Shown in pieces: positions 1-11,942 of a DNA stretch of 64,000 nucleotides. The notes under the pieces are model-generated. The model ran no database searches and had not been told where the DNA came from. It was given only the letters and a program-made list of their open reading frames with translations. This DNA comes from Sphagnum compactum (Eukaryota > Bryophyta > Sphagnopsida > Sphagnales). Made by a program: the position numbers and the translations under genes. The stretch's first letter is position 1, and every line of letters begins with the position of its first letter. The stretch is taken from positions 3,348,001 to 3,412,000 of the forward strand of contig OZ234501.1 of NCBI GenBank assembly GCA_965153455.1, in the 5' to 3' direction.

Positions 1-1319
1 AATAATTTAAAAGATTAAATATTTTGAATTTAAAGTTTAAAAAAGAATAAACATAGGCAAATGATTCATGTCAAATATCTGTTCCTATTTTATGAATTTC
101 ATTTACTTTATTCCTATGCAATTTTGTTTTGATTGTGTTCTTATTTTATGTTAAAAAATGCAAATTGTTATGTATAAAGCGATTGAAGTAATTTGAAGAT
201 GTAATAATGATCTCATCTTTTTTAACACATGCATATGCAATTCTCCAAGGTTTTCAAATTTTGATGCATTTTTGTTTTTGCCATCATCGTTTCACACACC
301 ATAATAAATAAAATATGACACAGATTAGTATTGATGGAGGAAAAAAAAAAGTCTTAGATGATGAAATCTAATTAGGTCCTCCTTTATTTTGGCAAAAGAG
401 AGACAAAACTTTTAAACAAATATACATAAAGAAAGGCATTGAAACATTGGGAAACATGATGTACAAAATGTTTTTCGATCATTTAATTATTTGATGTTGT
501 TAATTTCCTTTCAAGCATAATCAACAATGAAAGTATTGGATAGCCAATACGGGTTTGAATGAATGAAATCATGGATTATAAAGATGTGATTATGCCATTC
601 ATCAAACACCATTCGTGTGTTTTTGCATTGATCCTAAAGGTCACATCAATTACAACATCATTTTGGTGCCTATTAGAAATCCTCTCTTTTTGCTGAGGTG
701 TTAAGATATACAAAGTGAATGTCCTATTTTGGCCCTTCAAAACACCTTCAAATTCCTCCCCGAATTATCAATATGAAGGCACATACTTTCAATGGTGCAC
801 TCGAATGTGCATGCTCCTCACACCATTCTTGTGGTGTTGGCATGTGTCATAGGTTACTTTACTTGACAAGAATATAACTTCTTGCTTACTAAGGAATAAA
901 TCCTTGTTCGACTCCAATATGCCATCCATGACATTGTTAACATTCAACTATGTCTTTCACAATTCACGCATTGAAAGTTTGAGCCTTCATAACTCACCCT
1001 TTTCATGCGATGCACCATATCATTAGTCTTCACTTGAAATGTAATATTTTCATTTGCTTAAACATAGGTTTTGATATATATTTGCACAAACTTAATGTCT
1101 TTAAAATGAACAACATCTTGCAACCCTTTTTTTTGGGGAGCTTTACATCTCTTTTTATTCAATTATGATTGGATGATTTTACGGACATTTTGAATAATGA
1201 GTTTAAAATCATTAAATCAAACTCCTATTCATATTTACAAATAAACATAAGATTTTAAACATTTGTGTTATGCTCAAATTGAATATAAATGGACCTTCAT
1301 TAATAAGAAAGTGTTAGAA

Positions 1320-1461
1320 CATTCATATGCAATATAACTATGGGCAATCTTGAGCCAAAAATTCTTTGAGTAAACATCTATTATTTGTTTTATTCATATG
1401 CAATATAACTATGGGCAATCTTGAACCAATAGTTCCTTGAGTAAACTTCTATAATTTCTTT
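1320..1461. repeat. Tandem duplication, ~71-bp unit
   Basis: Two adjacent copies share the string ATTCATATGCAATATAACTA followed by GGGCAATCTTGA. The first starts at 1,321 and the second at 1,392, giving a 71-bp period. The copies differ at a few positions, so the duplication is not recent. Confidence 0.8.
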
Positions 1462-2639
1462 TCTGGCATCAACATGTGTATTTAAAAAAGGTGAATGTTG
1501 GTCATAAGATATCAAATGTTTTCACACCCTTTTCATGTGTTGCAAGAACAAAATTATCCTTAGTATTCTTACAACATTGAAACATTGAAAGAAAATTTGT
1601 TTTGAGGATTTGGGTTAGTAATTATCCAAAAAGTTTAGTAAGGATCATGTACATTGTAAATGGCACCCTTATAGCATCAAAAAATTGATACAAGTTAATA
1701 ACAAAAGTAGTTGTTCACAAAGGAGAGTTGAAGAACATAGGGATGATTGTGAATCTTGATATGTATTTTGATTGCTTAGAAGTAATCACTAATTTACAAA
1801 GTTATTGAAGGAAGTCATTATCGTTCATAATGTATGAACCTTCATCTTCTTTGTGTGTTGCATGAAATAACATGTTGTTGGTGTTTCATATCACACTAAA
1901 ACATTCAAACATAATTGTGTAGGAAACTTGTTTTAGTATGTAAAGGTGTTAGCTTATAGTGTGGGCAATATTAATGGCACAATTTCACTGAAAAATTTGT
2001 ACAGATTTATAGCGAAAGTAAATTTCAATTAGTAATCTTCAAAATCATTTAAATATTAACTTTATATAGTTCTATTGCTTAAGAATGTGAGATAGCAAAT
2101 CTAGATATTCTAGAACATGTCGCAAACAAATTGTGATAATGTTTCAACAACATGAAAACACAAAAAAATTACAAACATTTTTGAAACTTGGGTTAATAGA
2201 GAGAAAAATTCATGGAAGCATTTGCAATACCCAATGGGTATCACGAGAATTTTTCGAAAGTTTAAAAAAAAATCCCGTGGGGAATTTAGAAAATAGAATA
2301 TTTTGTGGGTGTGAGTGTTTTGTAAGTAATATGGCTTAAGGACTGGAAAGGGTCATCATAACTCATAACAAGCTAGGAACCATTTAGGTCTCTCTACAAA
2401 TGAATCCCTTTTATGAAGTCACATCACTTCCTTTTAGGAGGAGCACTAGCAAGGAGGGGGTGGAGGTGAAGTAGGTGGAGACTGGACTAGTGTAGCAGGT
2501 AGAGTGTTCCTCAATTCAAGCTACAAAAAAACACCTGGTAGGATCACAACGCCCTTTCCAGGGCTCATCAAGTTGGGTTGACTTGTTGAACAACCCAAAT
2601 TCACAATTGCCCATTTGTTGGCTTTGCCTAGCAAGGCAA

Positions 2640-2921
2640 GGACATTGTGTTTAGATTCATTATAGAGTATAGTAACTTGAGGGATTTTGGCCCCTAGGTA
2701 ATAATAGGTCTATTTCTATAGGAGGATTTTTTTGAAAGATAATAGTTTTGGCTTGTGTTGAAACTTGAGTTATATAGAGTGATAATATCTTGAAGGAATT
2801 AGGTTTCTTTTAGAGGATTTTTTGAAGCTTATTTTTTGGATGGTGAAATATTTCAGTTTCGGTAATTCTTCTTTTGGCCTTAAAGATACTTTTTAATGTA
2901 AATTGGCAAGGCCACAGTGTG
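2640..2921 (+). repeat. Direct repeat, copy 1 (partner at 3,953-4,240)
   Basis: This segment starts GGACATTGTGTTTAGATT and ends at GGCAAGGCCACAGTGTG. It matches 3,953-4,240 along its whole length with point differences and short indels. No terminal inverted repeats or coding potential were seen. It may be part of a degraded transposon or a local segmental duplication. Confidence 0.8.
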
Positions 2922-3952
2922 ACACACCCCCTTGTTCTCTTTGTGGCCAGGACAAGCAGAGAGGAAAGAAAAGAGAAAGAGTGTTGAGTTTTGACCTAGG
3001 CTAATCTATTGGGTTGTTGTTGTTGTTGTTGGTGTATGGGGTCAATCTATTAGCTTTGCTATCTTGTCATCCCTTGTTTGATTTCAGCTGACAAGATTTC
3101 AGAAAAATTGTAGACTCTGCAATAGGGCTTGGATTTACAATCCAATTCATGGATGAGTGAGTGGATTTATAATCCAATTCATGGATGAGAATGCTTTAGA
3201 CCTGCATATTTGAACTAAGACTTTGAATAGGTAGCCATTCTCCATCCATTAGAGGTTTTTTTTTATAAAAATGATTGTAAAAACTTAATGGGTTTAGAGG
3301 CTCTTAAAGTAAATATTTACAATAAATAAATATTTATAATAAATTAGTTTCTTCAATGAGTCTCATACCTAAACAATTGAAGTACAAAAAAACAAGACTC
3401 ATCTGTTGTTGTTGCTCCTTTTGTAAGTTCTTGTTGCTCCTCTTCCTCCAGGCTAGACTAGGCTAGCCTACTCCTCCTGCCAATGGAAACCAAAAAAAAA
3501 CACGTGGAGTACCTAGTAGTTAGTAGGTAGACGTGCAATAAATTAAGACCCTTTAAAATAATGAAGGAATCCTTGACTATTTTTGTCTATTTGTCAGGAA
3601 ATTATGAACGAAATCTTAACCTCTTTCTTTTAAATGCACTTTGGTAGATCAGAAAATGCACAAGGAACCTCCCCCACCATTTATAGAAAAAATTTATATA
3701 GAAATAGCTAGCCACTAAGTAAGTAAAGACCATAATTCTAGTTTTTTATTTGAGTGTGGGAGGGGAGGGGAGGAGAGGTGAGGGTTATGAGGCCTTTTGG
3801 GGGGGGAGGGCGGGGGGGGACCAAAAAGGAAATTTTCCTTGCCAAAAATTTGGCAAGAAATTTAAGGAATAAATATTGGTGTAGGTAGTTGTGGATTATT
3901 TTGAAACTGATGATTTCTTTTTGTAGTGAAATAAGGACGACCTTTGTTGGCC

Positions 3953-4240
3953 GGATATTGTGTTTAGATTGACTATAGAGTAGAGTAGCTTAAGGGATTT
4001 CGGGTCCCTAGGTAATAGGTAGGTCTATTTTTATATGAGGATTTTTTGAAAGATGATATTTTGGCTTGTGTTGAAACTTGAGATTAGTTATGGAGTTATA
4101 ATATCTTGAAGGATTATGGTTTCTTAATAGAGGAGTTTTTTGAAGATTATATTTTTGCATGGTGAAATATTTTGAGTTTCCATAATTCTTCTTTTGGCCT
4201 TAAGATACTTTTAAATGTAAAATGGCAAGGCCATAGTGTG
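3953..4240 (+). repeat. Direct repeat, copy 2 (partner at 2,640-2,921)
   Basis: Second copy of the roughly 285-bp repeat in the same orientation, about 1.3 kb downstream of the first. It starts GGATATTGTGTTTAGATT and ends GGCAAGGCCATAGTGTG, just upstream of the G/C-rich tract that precedes the KCS leader. Confidence 0.8.
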
Positions 4241-4479
4241 TAAGGACACAACCCCCCACACAAACCCACCCCCCCCCCCCGGGGTTGTTATTGGAAATTT
4301 GAAGTACCTAATCTTTTGTCCAACTTTTGGAGTTGATTTTGAGCTGTCAAAATTGAATGTGTCAGTAATTCTTTAAAAAAAAGGTATTGAGAAGTTGAGA
4401 AACTCACCAAATATTTCATCAAATAAATTAATAGTCGTATCCTTTGTTTTGCAGCCTCAAAAGAAGGGCAATAACTCAC

Positions 4480-5705
4480 CGCCCAAAATAAAACTTGCAC
4501 ATGGTCTACTTATTGCTCCGCAACCCCACCCCCCAAAAAAAAACTCCACTCGTTTTTACTGCCTGCCCATCTGCCCATTTTCCCGCCCAATCTGCCCTCC
4601 TGCCCGCGTTGCCTGCCCTTCTTCGTCTCGACCAAGCAAGCCTGCCTACAGAGCGAAGCTCCTCCGCCATCGCCGCAACTCGTCGGCATCCACGCGCGCC
4701 GCAGCGCACTGTAGCTCCTTCCTCTTCTCTCTACGTGCTTGCGCTCTTTTTCTCTCTCTAGTTTTTTGTGTGGCATTCTGGAACTTTGGTGTCCTGTTCT
4801 TCAAGGAAACTCGTTCTGTAGAGCTCTTTCTCTTCTTCTTCTTGCATTTAAGCTCTTGTGCTCCGTGTGTTCCTGTGCACTTGATTCTTGCTGTTTTTTT
4901 TTTGTCTATGACATCGGTTCTTTTCTTTTTTTGGTTCAGTTGGCTCTGCTTGCTGTTGAGGCGTTTGTGTGTGATTTGCGTCTTCCTTCCTTTCTTTCTC
5001 TCTCTCTCAGTCAACGAGCGGAGTGCGTTTCATGATTTGGATCTGTTTCCTTCACGTGTGACCTCTTTTTGTTTCCTCCAAGTGTGAGCTCTTTTTGTTG
5101 TCTTGCAGTATTGTGTCGGGAGAGGATTTCCGGCTTTCAGTACTCCAAGAGTCTGACTGACACTGTCTCGGGCTTCTCAATAAGAATCTGTGTGTTGTGT
5201 TATTTGATGTTTTTGCGGTGCGCCTGTTGTTGTGGACTGCGAAAGAGGAGGAGGTTGTTGATCTGTGAGCAACTCTGGGAATCGTCGTCGTCGTCGTCGT
5301 CGTAGTCTTCCGGTTAATCAATGTGATTCCAGTGGAGGAGGAGCTGCTTGCAAATGTTTGTGAGCAAGTGCTGTCCTTATCCGATCAGCAGCTGGTTGTA
5401 CGTGATCTATTATCGCAGGAGCAGCTGCAGTGCCCCCTTCTTCTTCTTCAGCGCTGCGGATTGTAAGTCTCTTCCGGATTTTAATTCCTCTCTCTGCCAG
5501 TATGCTGTTGAATGCAGCTTTCTTGAAAACTTTGTTTGTCGCTTTGTCATGTGGCGGCGCACTGCCGATTGTGATCGCCTGATCGACCAGCTTGCAATAT
5601 CCGTCCTGCATGCATGTTGCTGCCAGCCTCTTGAATGCCGCTGAGCAACTAGCTCCGCCTGTATCCCGCGCATGCATTTGTTTACAGAATAGTCTAGACT
5701 TTACA

Positions 5706-5751
<46 letters not shown>

Positions 5752-6220
5752 CCATGTGCCGCGTTCTGTTTTTTTCCCCTCTGTTGCTCATCAAGCTTGT
5801 CATCGGTTCTGGATTGCCTCACTCATTTTTTCCCCCGCTCGCTCGCTCGCGCTCCATTGGATGCTCTGCGAATCGATGCTAACAGACTGTCGACAGCTGA
5901 TGTTCAGGTTGAAGGCTGCTTCTTCAGTTCGCCACTGGCTGGCTGCATGGAGCCATGATCTGGTTGATGAACTCCATGAGGACCTCGTTGAACACACAGT
6001 TCTTATGATCTCCAAGTCTTGCGAGAGAACTAGTACAGATTTTTCCGCTGATCTGTGATGGAGAAACGCTGTCTTTTGGAGAAAAATTGATGTGACGCCC
6101 GCAAGACTAAGATCATCCCTCTTCCTCTGAGCTTCGGATGCAGTGTTGACAAACGAAAAACCCACCGACCGTCGGAAGAGGAGGAGGAGGAACGACCACC
6201 GTATTACAACTTTCGTAGAG
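4480..6220 (+). promoter_or_regulatory. Putative promoter and 5' leader of the KCS gene
   Basis: Base composition shifts abruptly near 4,500 from AT-rich to GC- and pyrimidine-rich (CTTCTTCTTC, TCTCTCTCTC runs), the kind of composition expected of plant promoter-proximal and 5' UTR sequence. Long open frames on both strands here are low-complexity Ser/Leu/Phe or Arg/Lys reading of CT-rich DNA and are not accepted as genes. A TA/CA dinucleotide run lies at 5,706-5,749. The leader probably contains a 5' UTR intron, but no splice site can be fixed without transcripts. Confidence 0.5.
5706..5749. repeat. (TA)n(CA)n microsatellite
   Basis: An alternating TA run passes directly into a CA run of about 14 units, with two CG-containing interruptions at the end. 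It lies in the KCS leader. Confidence 0.95.
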
Positions 6221-7783
6221 ATGGCGCCTAAGAGCGAGAATGTGGGCGGGGCCACTGGTTACAACAGCAATGGGAACAGCAGCCCTACAGTGAAGATCAA
6301 AATCATGCCCGACTTTCTGCAGTCCGTCAATCTGAAGTACGTGAAGCTGGGGTATCACTATGTCATCTCGCATGGTTTGTTTCTTCTCATGATCCCTTTG
6401 ATGCTAGCAATCGCCGCTGAGATCGGAAGACTCGGCCAAGAGGACGTTTCTCAGCTATGGGAGCTTTTGCAGTTCAATCTTGTTAGCATCTTAGTGTGTT
6501 CAGGGGCATTGGTGTTTGTCGGAACCCTCTACTTCATGTCCAGGCCACAGCCTGTGTACCTGGTGGATTTCTCTTGCTTCAAGCCGGAGGATGAGAGGAA
6601 AATGTCAATGGAGAAATTCATGGACACTACTCGGCGAGCGGGTGTCTTTGATGAGAAAAGTGTGGAATTCCAGAGAAAGATTCTGGAACGATCCGGATTG
6701 GGAGATGAAACTTACCTTCCTCCAGCCATCCAAAGCCAGCCTCCCAATCCTTGCATGAAGGAAGCTCGATTGGAAGCAGAAATGGTGATGTTCGGTGCCT
6801 TGGATGAGTTGTTTCTCAAATCTGGTCTGAAACCAAAGGATATCGGCATCTTGGTGGTGAATTGCAGTTTGTTTAGTCCCACACCATCTCTCTCCAGCAT
6901 GATTGTCAACCACTACAAGATGCGCGGTAATGTTGTGAGTCTCAATCTTGGTGGCATGGGATGCAGTGCGGGTGTCATTGCCATCAATCTTGCCAAGGAT
7001 TTACTCCAAGTGTATCGAAACTCATACGCGATTGTGGTTTCCATGGAAAACATCACCTTGAACTGGTACCTGGGCAATGATCGCTCGAAGCTTGTATCCA
7101 ACTGCATTTTCCGGATGGGTGGAGCTGCCATGCTTCTTTCAAACAAAAGGAAGGAGAGAAGGAGGGCAAAATATGAGCTTGTGCATGTTGTCAGAACCCA
7201 CAAGGGAGCTGATGAAAAATGCTACAGTTGTGTATTCCAAGAGGAAGATGAGAACGGCAGGCTTGGAGTCTCACTATCAAGAGATCTCATGGGGGTAGCT
7301 GGTGATGCACTGAAAGCAAACATTACCACTCTTGGTCCTCTTGTGCTTCCACTCTCAGAGCAGATACTCTTCTTTGCAACTCTGATTGGTCGCAAAGTTT
7401 TCAACATGAAGATGAAGCCTTACATCCCCGATTTCAAGCTTGCATTCAACCATTTCTGCATCCATGCAGGAGGCAGAGCTGTGCTAGACGAGGTTGAGAA
7501 AAACTTGCAACTCTCTGAATGGCACATGGAACCTTCACGAATGACACTGTACAGATTTGGCAACACGTCCAGCAGCTCCCCTTGGTATGAACTTGCTTAT
7601 ACAGAGGCCAAGGGTAGAGTGAAGCAGGGTGACAGAGTGTGGCAGATAGCTTTCGGTTCTGGATTCAAGTGCAACAGTGCTGTGTGGCAAGCTCTGCGAA
7701 CCGTGAAGCCCCCAAGCATCAGTCCATGGGCAGATTGCATTCAAAGCTTTCCCGTGAAGGTGCCCACATATGTAAATCTTTGA
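6221..7783 (+). CDS. KCS: 3-ketoacyl-CoA synthase (fatty acid elongase condensing enzyme)
   Basis: A 520-residue, single-exon protein. KCS enzymes condense malonyl-CoA with long-chain acyl-CoA, the first and substrate-selecting step of the ER elongase that makes very-long-chain fatty acids for cuticular wax, suberin and sphingolipids. Two N-terminal hydrophobic segments (about residues 47-67 and 87-105) fit the ER anchor. The FAE1/type III-like catalytic core follows. The nucleophile Cys248 sits in [10 protein letters not shown], His411 and His415 in [10 protein letters not shown], and Asn448 in RFGNTSSSS. The length is typical (480-550) and intronless KCS genes are common. The ATG at 6,221 is chosen because the frame upstream is opened only by GTG and reads Arg-rich leader sequence. 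By general resemblance it is nearest the KCS4/10/11-like group; that subclass call is inference. Confidence 0.96.
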   Translation: MAPKSENVGGATGYNSNGNSSPTVKIKIMPDFLQSVNLKYVKLGYHYVISHGLFLLMIPLMLAIAAEIGRLGQEDVSQLWELLQFNLVSILVCSGALVFVGTLYFMSRPQPVYLVDFSCFKPEDERKMSMEKFMDTTRRAGVFDEKSVEFQRKILERSGLGDETYLPPAIQSQPPNPCMKEARLEAEMVMFGALDELFLKSGLKPKDIGILVVNCSLFSPTPSLSSMIVNHYKMRGNVVSLNLGGMGCSAGVIAINLAKDLLQVYRNSYAIVVSMENITLNWYLGNDRSKLVSNCIFRMGGAAMLLSNKRKERRRAKYELVHVVRTHKGADEKCYSCVFQEEDENGRLGVSLSRDLMGVAGDALKANITTLGPLVLPLSEQILFFATLIGRKVFNMKMKPYIPDFKLAFNHFCIHAGGRAVLDEVEKNLQLSEWHMEPSRMTLYRFGNTSSSSPWYELAYTEAKGRVKQGDRVWQIAFGSGFKCNSAVWQALRTVKPPSISPWADCIQSFPVKVPTYVNL

Positions 7784-8814
7784 AATTCTTTTGCTACCTA
7801 TTCATGATCTTCACCTCCCATATTCACAGTCTGGTGAAAGTCCTCATTTCAAGCTTTCAAGACCTAGTTTCTCTGCTCTAGTAAATATAGACCCCCTTTG
7901 TCACGTCAAGCTTGCAATCCAGAGTGGGCTTCAGATTGTTCCTTCTGACTTTCTTGTCATTGTCAGAGGCAGATGACAGCCACATTTCTCAAAGTGCATT
8001 CTGACCTCCAGTGGTAGTAGGACAAGGGTGTAGTTAGTAGTAATAGGCATTTCACCCTCACATTCAGTTTTCAAGGTTTTTCAAAGTCTGAAGTTCCTTG
8101 AAAGCTTTGTTTGTGTGTGTGCATTTAATGTGTGTGTGTGTGTGTGTGTGTGTTAGAAGGCAGAGGTTGCCACAGCTGCTGCTACTCTGAAGAAATTTGT
8201 TATCATTCTGGATTGCAATCTCTTTGTAATCCAGTGTGAAATTTGTTGAACTTAAAAAATTGATCATTCTTTGTGGAGTAGTAAAAGCCTGGTTGTTGCC
8301 CAAAGCCAAGGACACCTAGGCTTTCATACTTCACATAGCATGCAATGTAATGCTATTTCTTATTGGCAAACAGTTTCCTTATATAAATTGCTGTGCTGCC
8401 AGAAAACCCCATTTCTGTTGTCAAAAAACACTCCATTCTGTTTGCAAACAAAGTGTTTTTTTTTAAGGTTTGCCATGTGCTTGATGAATGCTGTATATGA
8501 TGGGTCAGTCTGATTCTAGATGTAGTCTGTCTCTGGATTGTTAGGTTAGTTGTGTTTATGGTCACTAGCCCAAGAATGTGATTTACTTCTTTTGCAACTT
8601 TCTCTGCATCCTCCCTCTCTTTGTTATTTTTTGATCTTGCTATGGTTTCAGGAAAATTGTAGAGCTTGCAGGTTTGCAATGGCTTCTGCAAAGTTGATAT
8701 TTTGGAATTTTCTTTTATTTATGGCTGAGGGATTTTGCAGATTGTGTTAACTGGTATGTGGTATCATGGTAAGAACCTTCTCACTCTATAAGTAGATACT
8801 AGTGTGGACTGTGC
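7784..8814 (+). other. KCS 3' UTR and downstream flank
   Basis: T-rich sequence without coding potential directly after the KCS stop. It contains a GT dinucleotide run at about 8,129-8,153. The 3' UTR probably ends within the first several hundred bases, but no poly(A) site can be assigned confidently. Confidence 0.45.
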
Positions 8815-9238
8815 TGTTGGCCCAAGTGTTACCGCGTCCTCAACTGATTTTTCCTTCCAAAACCTGGTTTTTTGGAATTTATTGGAATTTTCAGTGGCAG
8901 AAATCACTTTAAAATAATATCTCCCTCATTCTGAATCCAAATCTTACCAATTCCATTAAATCCTGCTCATCAAGATCTTTCCAAACAACACCAAAGGCAC
9001 ATTCCAATTCCTCCGAAATTTTCAGCTGCAATTTAATTTAATTTTCAGTGAAGAATTCATTCAATATTCAAGAACTTTTGCACTGGAAGTCCAAATGTCA
9101 TGGAACCAAGCTGAACCCCTCCTCCTCGAGAACCTTCCAAAGAGACCAAGAATGCAATGTGAAGCATCCCAGTTCAGTGGACCTCATAAGTACAAACAAA
9201 ACAAAACAAACAAACTACCTTCCTTCATAGATAGATAG
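8815..9238 (+). repeat. Dispersed direct repeat, copy 1 (partner at 14,266-14,707)
   Basis: Starts TGTTGGCCCAAGTGT and runs through a CAAA-rich stretch to CCTTCCTTCATAGATAGATA. It matches 14,266-14,707 in the same orientation almost throughout. The 5' TG and non-coding, LTR-like texture suggest a retroelement terminal repeat, but no matching CA end or target duplication was found, so it is called only a dispersed repeat. Confidence 0.85.
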
Positions 9239-9764
9239 ATACACCTAACACTAAACCCACTTGCATTGAGAAGTAGACTCTCATATAGCTGGAACCTACG
9301 CCCCCTACACCCCAATATGATAGCATGCTCGTACACCCCTTGGTGCTACCACTGTGGGGGCTATAGCCTACATTTAAAGGTAACTAGGCACATTTGATTG
9401 AGCTTTTAAAAAAAAATTGGCAATCTTTTTGGCAAAAAATGAAATAATTCAAAATTCAAAAATGAAATGATTTTGGAGGTTTTTAATCACTAGGAGTGAG
9501 GGGAAAACATATTTTAATATTGTCAGATTTCTGTATTTGGTTTCTGTTGTGCAGCCAAAAATATAAAAGGATGATTAAAAACTTGTACTTGGTATCTGGT
9601 TTATAGCCATATTTGGCTAAATCTTCCAAAGGATGATTGCCACTTTGGTTACAAACAAAAATTCCCTTACAAAAACATTGCACCTAATTTCACCTTATCC
9701 AGTGTTTTCATGCGAGTCTTGTGCATACAGAAAACTGCTCAAGGATACTGTAGTACCTTGGTGG

Positions 9765-10095
9765 CTTGGCGATAAATTAAATTATTTTAATTTTGTCAAA
9801 ATTTTCAAAAAAAACCTTATTATGCTGAATAATTCAAATTTTAGGGTCAAACTCAAACCTTGGCTCTATATAATATAACACAAATTAAATTATCTTTTTA
9901 ATTTTGTTGAATTTTTCAGAAAAAAAACATATTATACTGAAAAATTCAAATTTTAGGGTCAAACTCAAACCTTGGCCCTCTATAATATAACACAAATTAA
10001 ATTATCTTTAATTTTGTTGAATTTTTCAAAAAAAAACTTATTATGCTAAATAATTCAAATTCTAGGGTCAAACTCAAACCTTGGCTCTCTCCAAT
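9765..10095 (+). repeat. Tandem array, three ~110-bp units
   Basis: The phrase AGGGTCAAACTCAAACCTTGG recurs in shortened form at 9,843, 9,955 and 10,064, spacings of 112 and 109 bp. It is preceded each time by an AATT-rich segment and a poly-A run. Copies differ by small indels. There is no coding potential. Confidence 0.85.
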
Positions 10096-10099
10096 ATAG

Positions 10100-11600
10100 T
10101 ACAAATTCTTGCAAACAATTCAGCCAAGAAGACAACTGAAAGCTTTTAATAGATTTATTATATTTACTTTGTACCTACCAAAATTTTCAAAATCAAAACT
10201 ACTCTACCAAATTAAATTTTTCAAAATATATTGATTATTCGGTAGGTTACTATCAAACCTGCCAAGGCACTACAATAGTAAGAACATGCAAGTTGTTCAA
10301 TGATACCCTACTACTACCTTGGGAGCTTCAACACTACTTACATTATTTTCACAAATGTTGAAAGTATCAAAAATTTTATTTTTGCCCCCAAAATATTTTT
10401 TTTAAATTGTGAATGAAAATCTTGAATCTTCAAGAACACGTGAATATTCTATTGCAAATTCCTTGTTCCCCCTAGATTGGTGACCTAGGTCTAATTGTGG
10501 TAATTTATTTATTTTTTTGAAAAATGGCTAGAAATACATCAACATTGTCAATATGTTATGTTTATAAAAAAATTAGTTAAAATTTCATGAAGTTGCACCC
10601 CAAACAAAAAAAACATTTCCTCTTGTTAGGCATGTCCCCCTTATTTTGCCTATCGTGTGATTTTAAATTGATTTGTTATTAAGTGGGGAATTAGAATGAT
10701 CATGTTCGAAACCAAGACTACATCTTTGAAGTGGAGAGATGCAAAATAAACATTTGTGTTGCAACAAGACCATCATATATTGAACAATGCTTTTTTTTTG
10801 GTGAATTTTTGCAACTTGGCAAGGGGAAAAAAAAGGGGAGAAAGTGCCCAAGTTACAAAGGATTCGGAGAGGGGGGGAGGGGGGGGGGGTTTGCAAAATG
10901 GGCCCAAGTCGCCACATTATGAGAGGGAAAAAAATTAAAGTCACCAAATTATAAGAGGAATCCTAAATTTTTCTTCTTCTCCCTTTGACCTCTAGCCAAA
11001 TTTGGCTAAGTCTTCTTGTGCATGACCCACCTACTTCACAAATTTGAAGAAAAATATACTAATCTTAAAGGGCCACAACAAATAAATGTAAATATTACAA
11101 ATGAGATTTTATGAGTTGAAGCAAAGTTTGTATAACTTGGGGGAGCAAGATTCATGTTTTTTTAATACCAAATATGGTTAATAAATTGTGTGCCTACATA
11201 AGAATTGCAATGAAGTTTACACCATCTTATGATCAATGTTTTTGAAAAAAAGGAAAAGTTATGATTAAAGTTAATGCGAATCATTTTTTGAAATGGATTG
11301 CATGATTATTACGTACAAAAGGAGTTAGAGTGAAAACAAACAAATTACTATAATGTACAACAAGGTTACTTGAAATGAGAAAGTGATACACATGTTTCAT
11401 GTGAATCCAATCAAAGAAATGTTGTAGGGGTCTTATTGTCATGCAAAGGGAGACACTGCTAAGAAATGTTTCAAGGTAAATTCAAAGAATTGGACTTAAA
11501 TATGCAAATCATACAGTAACACTTCATCTCAGTACCCAAGCTCATTACTTGTGTGTTGTCATTCAAAAAAGGAAGAAATTGAAAAGTTGAAATCTTCTAA
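10100..11600. other. AT-rich intergenic region, nothing recognised
   Basis: No gene supported. There is a G-rich tract near 10,868-10,890 and scattered poly-A. A partial match to the inverted repeat that follows (GCAAAGGGAGA context) occurs near 11,440, showing that this repeat family has internal duplication. Confidence 0.5.
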
Positions 11601-11603
11601 TAT

Positions 11604-11942
11604 CATGTAAGTTGGTGATAACATGGAAGTAATACATGAAAGGCATTGCAAAGCACTTGGACAAAAGGTGTGGTGAAAATAAATTGCTCAAAGGTCTTAC
11701 AAAGAGAAAATTTGTTGGTTTGTAGAGGTTTTGTTGTCGTGCAAAGGGAGATGATGCCAGGCTTTTCCAGTTTCAAGAGTTTTGTAATGACTTTTTAATG
11801 TCTATGTTTCTAGAGCTATTTTGGTGAGCTCATATTGACATATCCCAAACCTCACCGTATCTTACTTTTAACACACAATGAAATATGTATGTTAAGGATT
11901 TCTGTTTGTGGAAAAAGAAATTAGATAAGAGCCCCCTTCCTT
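11604..11942 (+). repeat. Inverted repeat, left arm (partner at 14,869-15,207)
   Basis: Begins TCATGTAAGTTGGTGATAAC and ends GCCCCCTTCCTT. Its reverse complement is found at 14,869-15,207 with scattered mismatches, so the arms bound about 3.6 kb. Long terminal inverted repeats of this size occur in Mutator-like and foldback elements. No flanking target duplication is visible at the outer ends, so the class is not assigned. Confidence 0.8.

Larger units (their letters stand above)
1..4400. other. AT-rich intergenic region
   Basis: No coding region can be supported here. The sequence is AT-rich with poly-A/T runs, scattered stops in all frames and two duplications listed separately. The only open frame of note (2133-2339) lacks a recognisable domain. 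Homopolymer G and C tracts occur near 3,800 and 4,268. It is probably old transposon debris, but no terminal structure was found. Confidence 0.6.

Noticed and set aside
4395-5087. 230-codon plus-strand open frame and several overlapping frames upstream of KCS
   Set aside because: Translation is low-complexity Phe/Leu/Ser/Pro from CT-rich leader DNA, with frames open on both strands at once and no domain.
5800-6255. 151-codon minus-strand open frame over the KCS start
   Set aside because: Antisense shadow of the KCS leader and first codons, with no recognisable domain.
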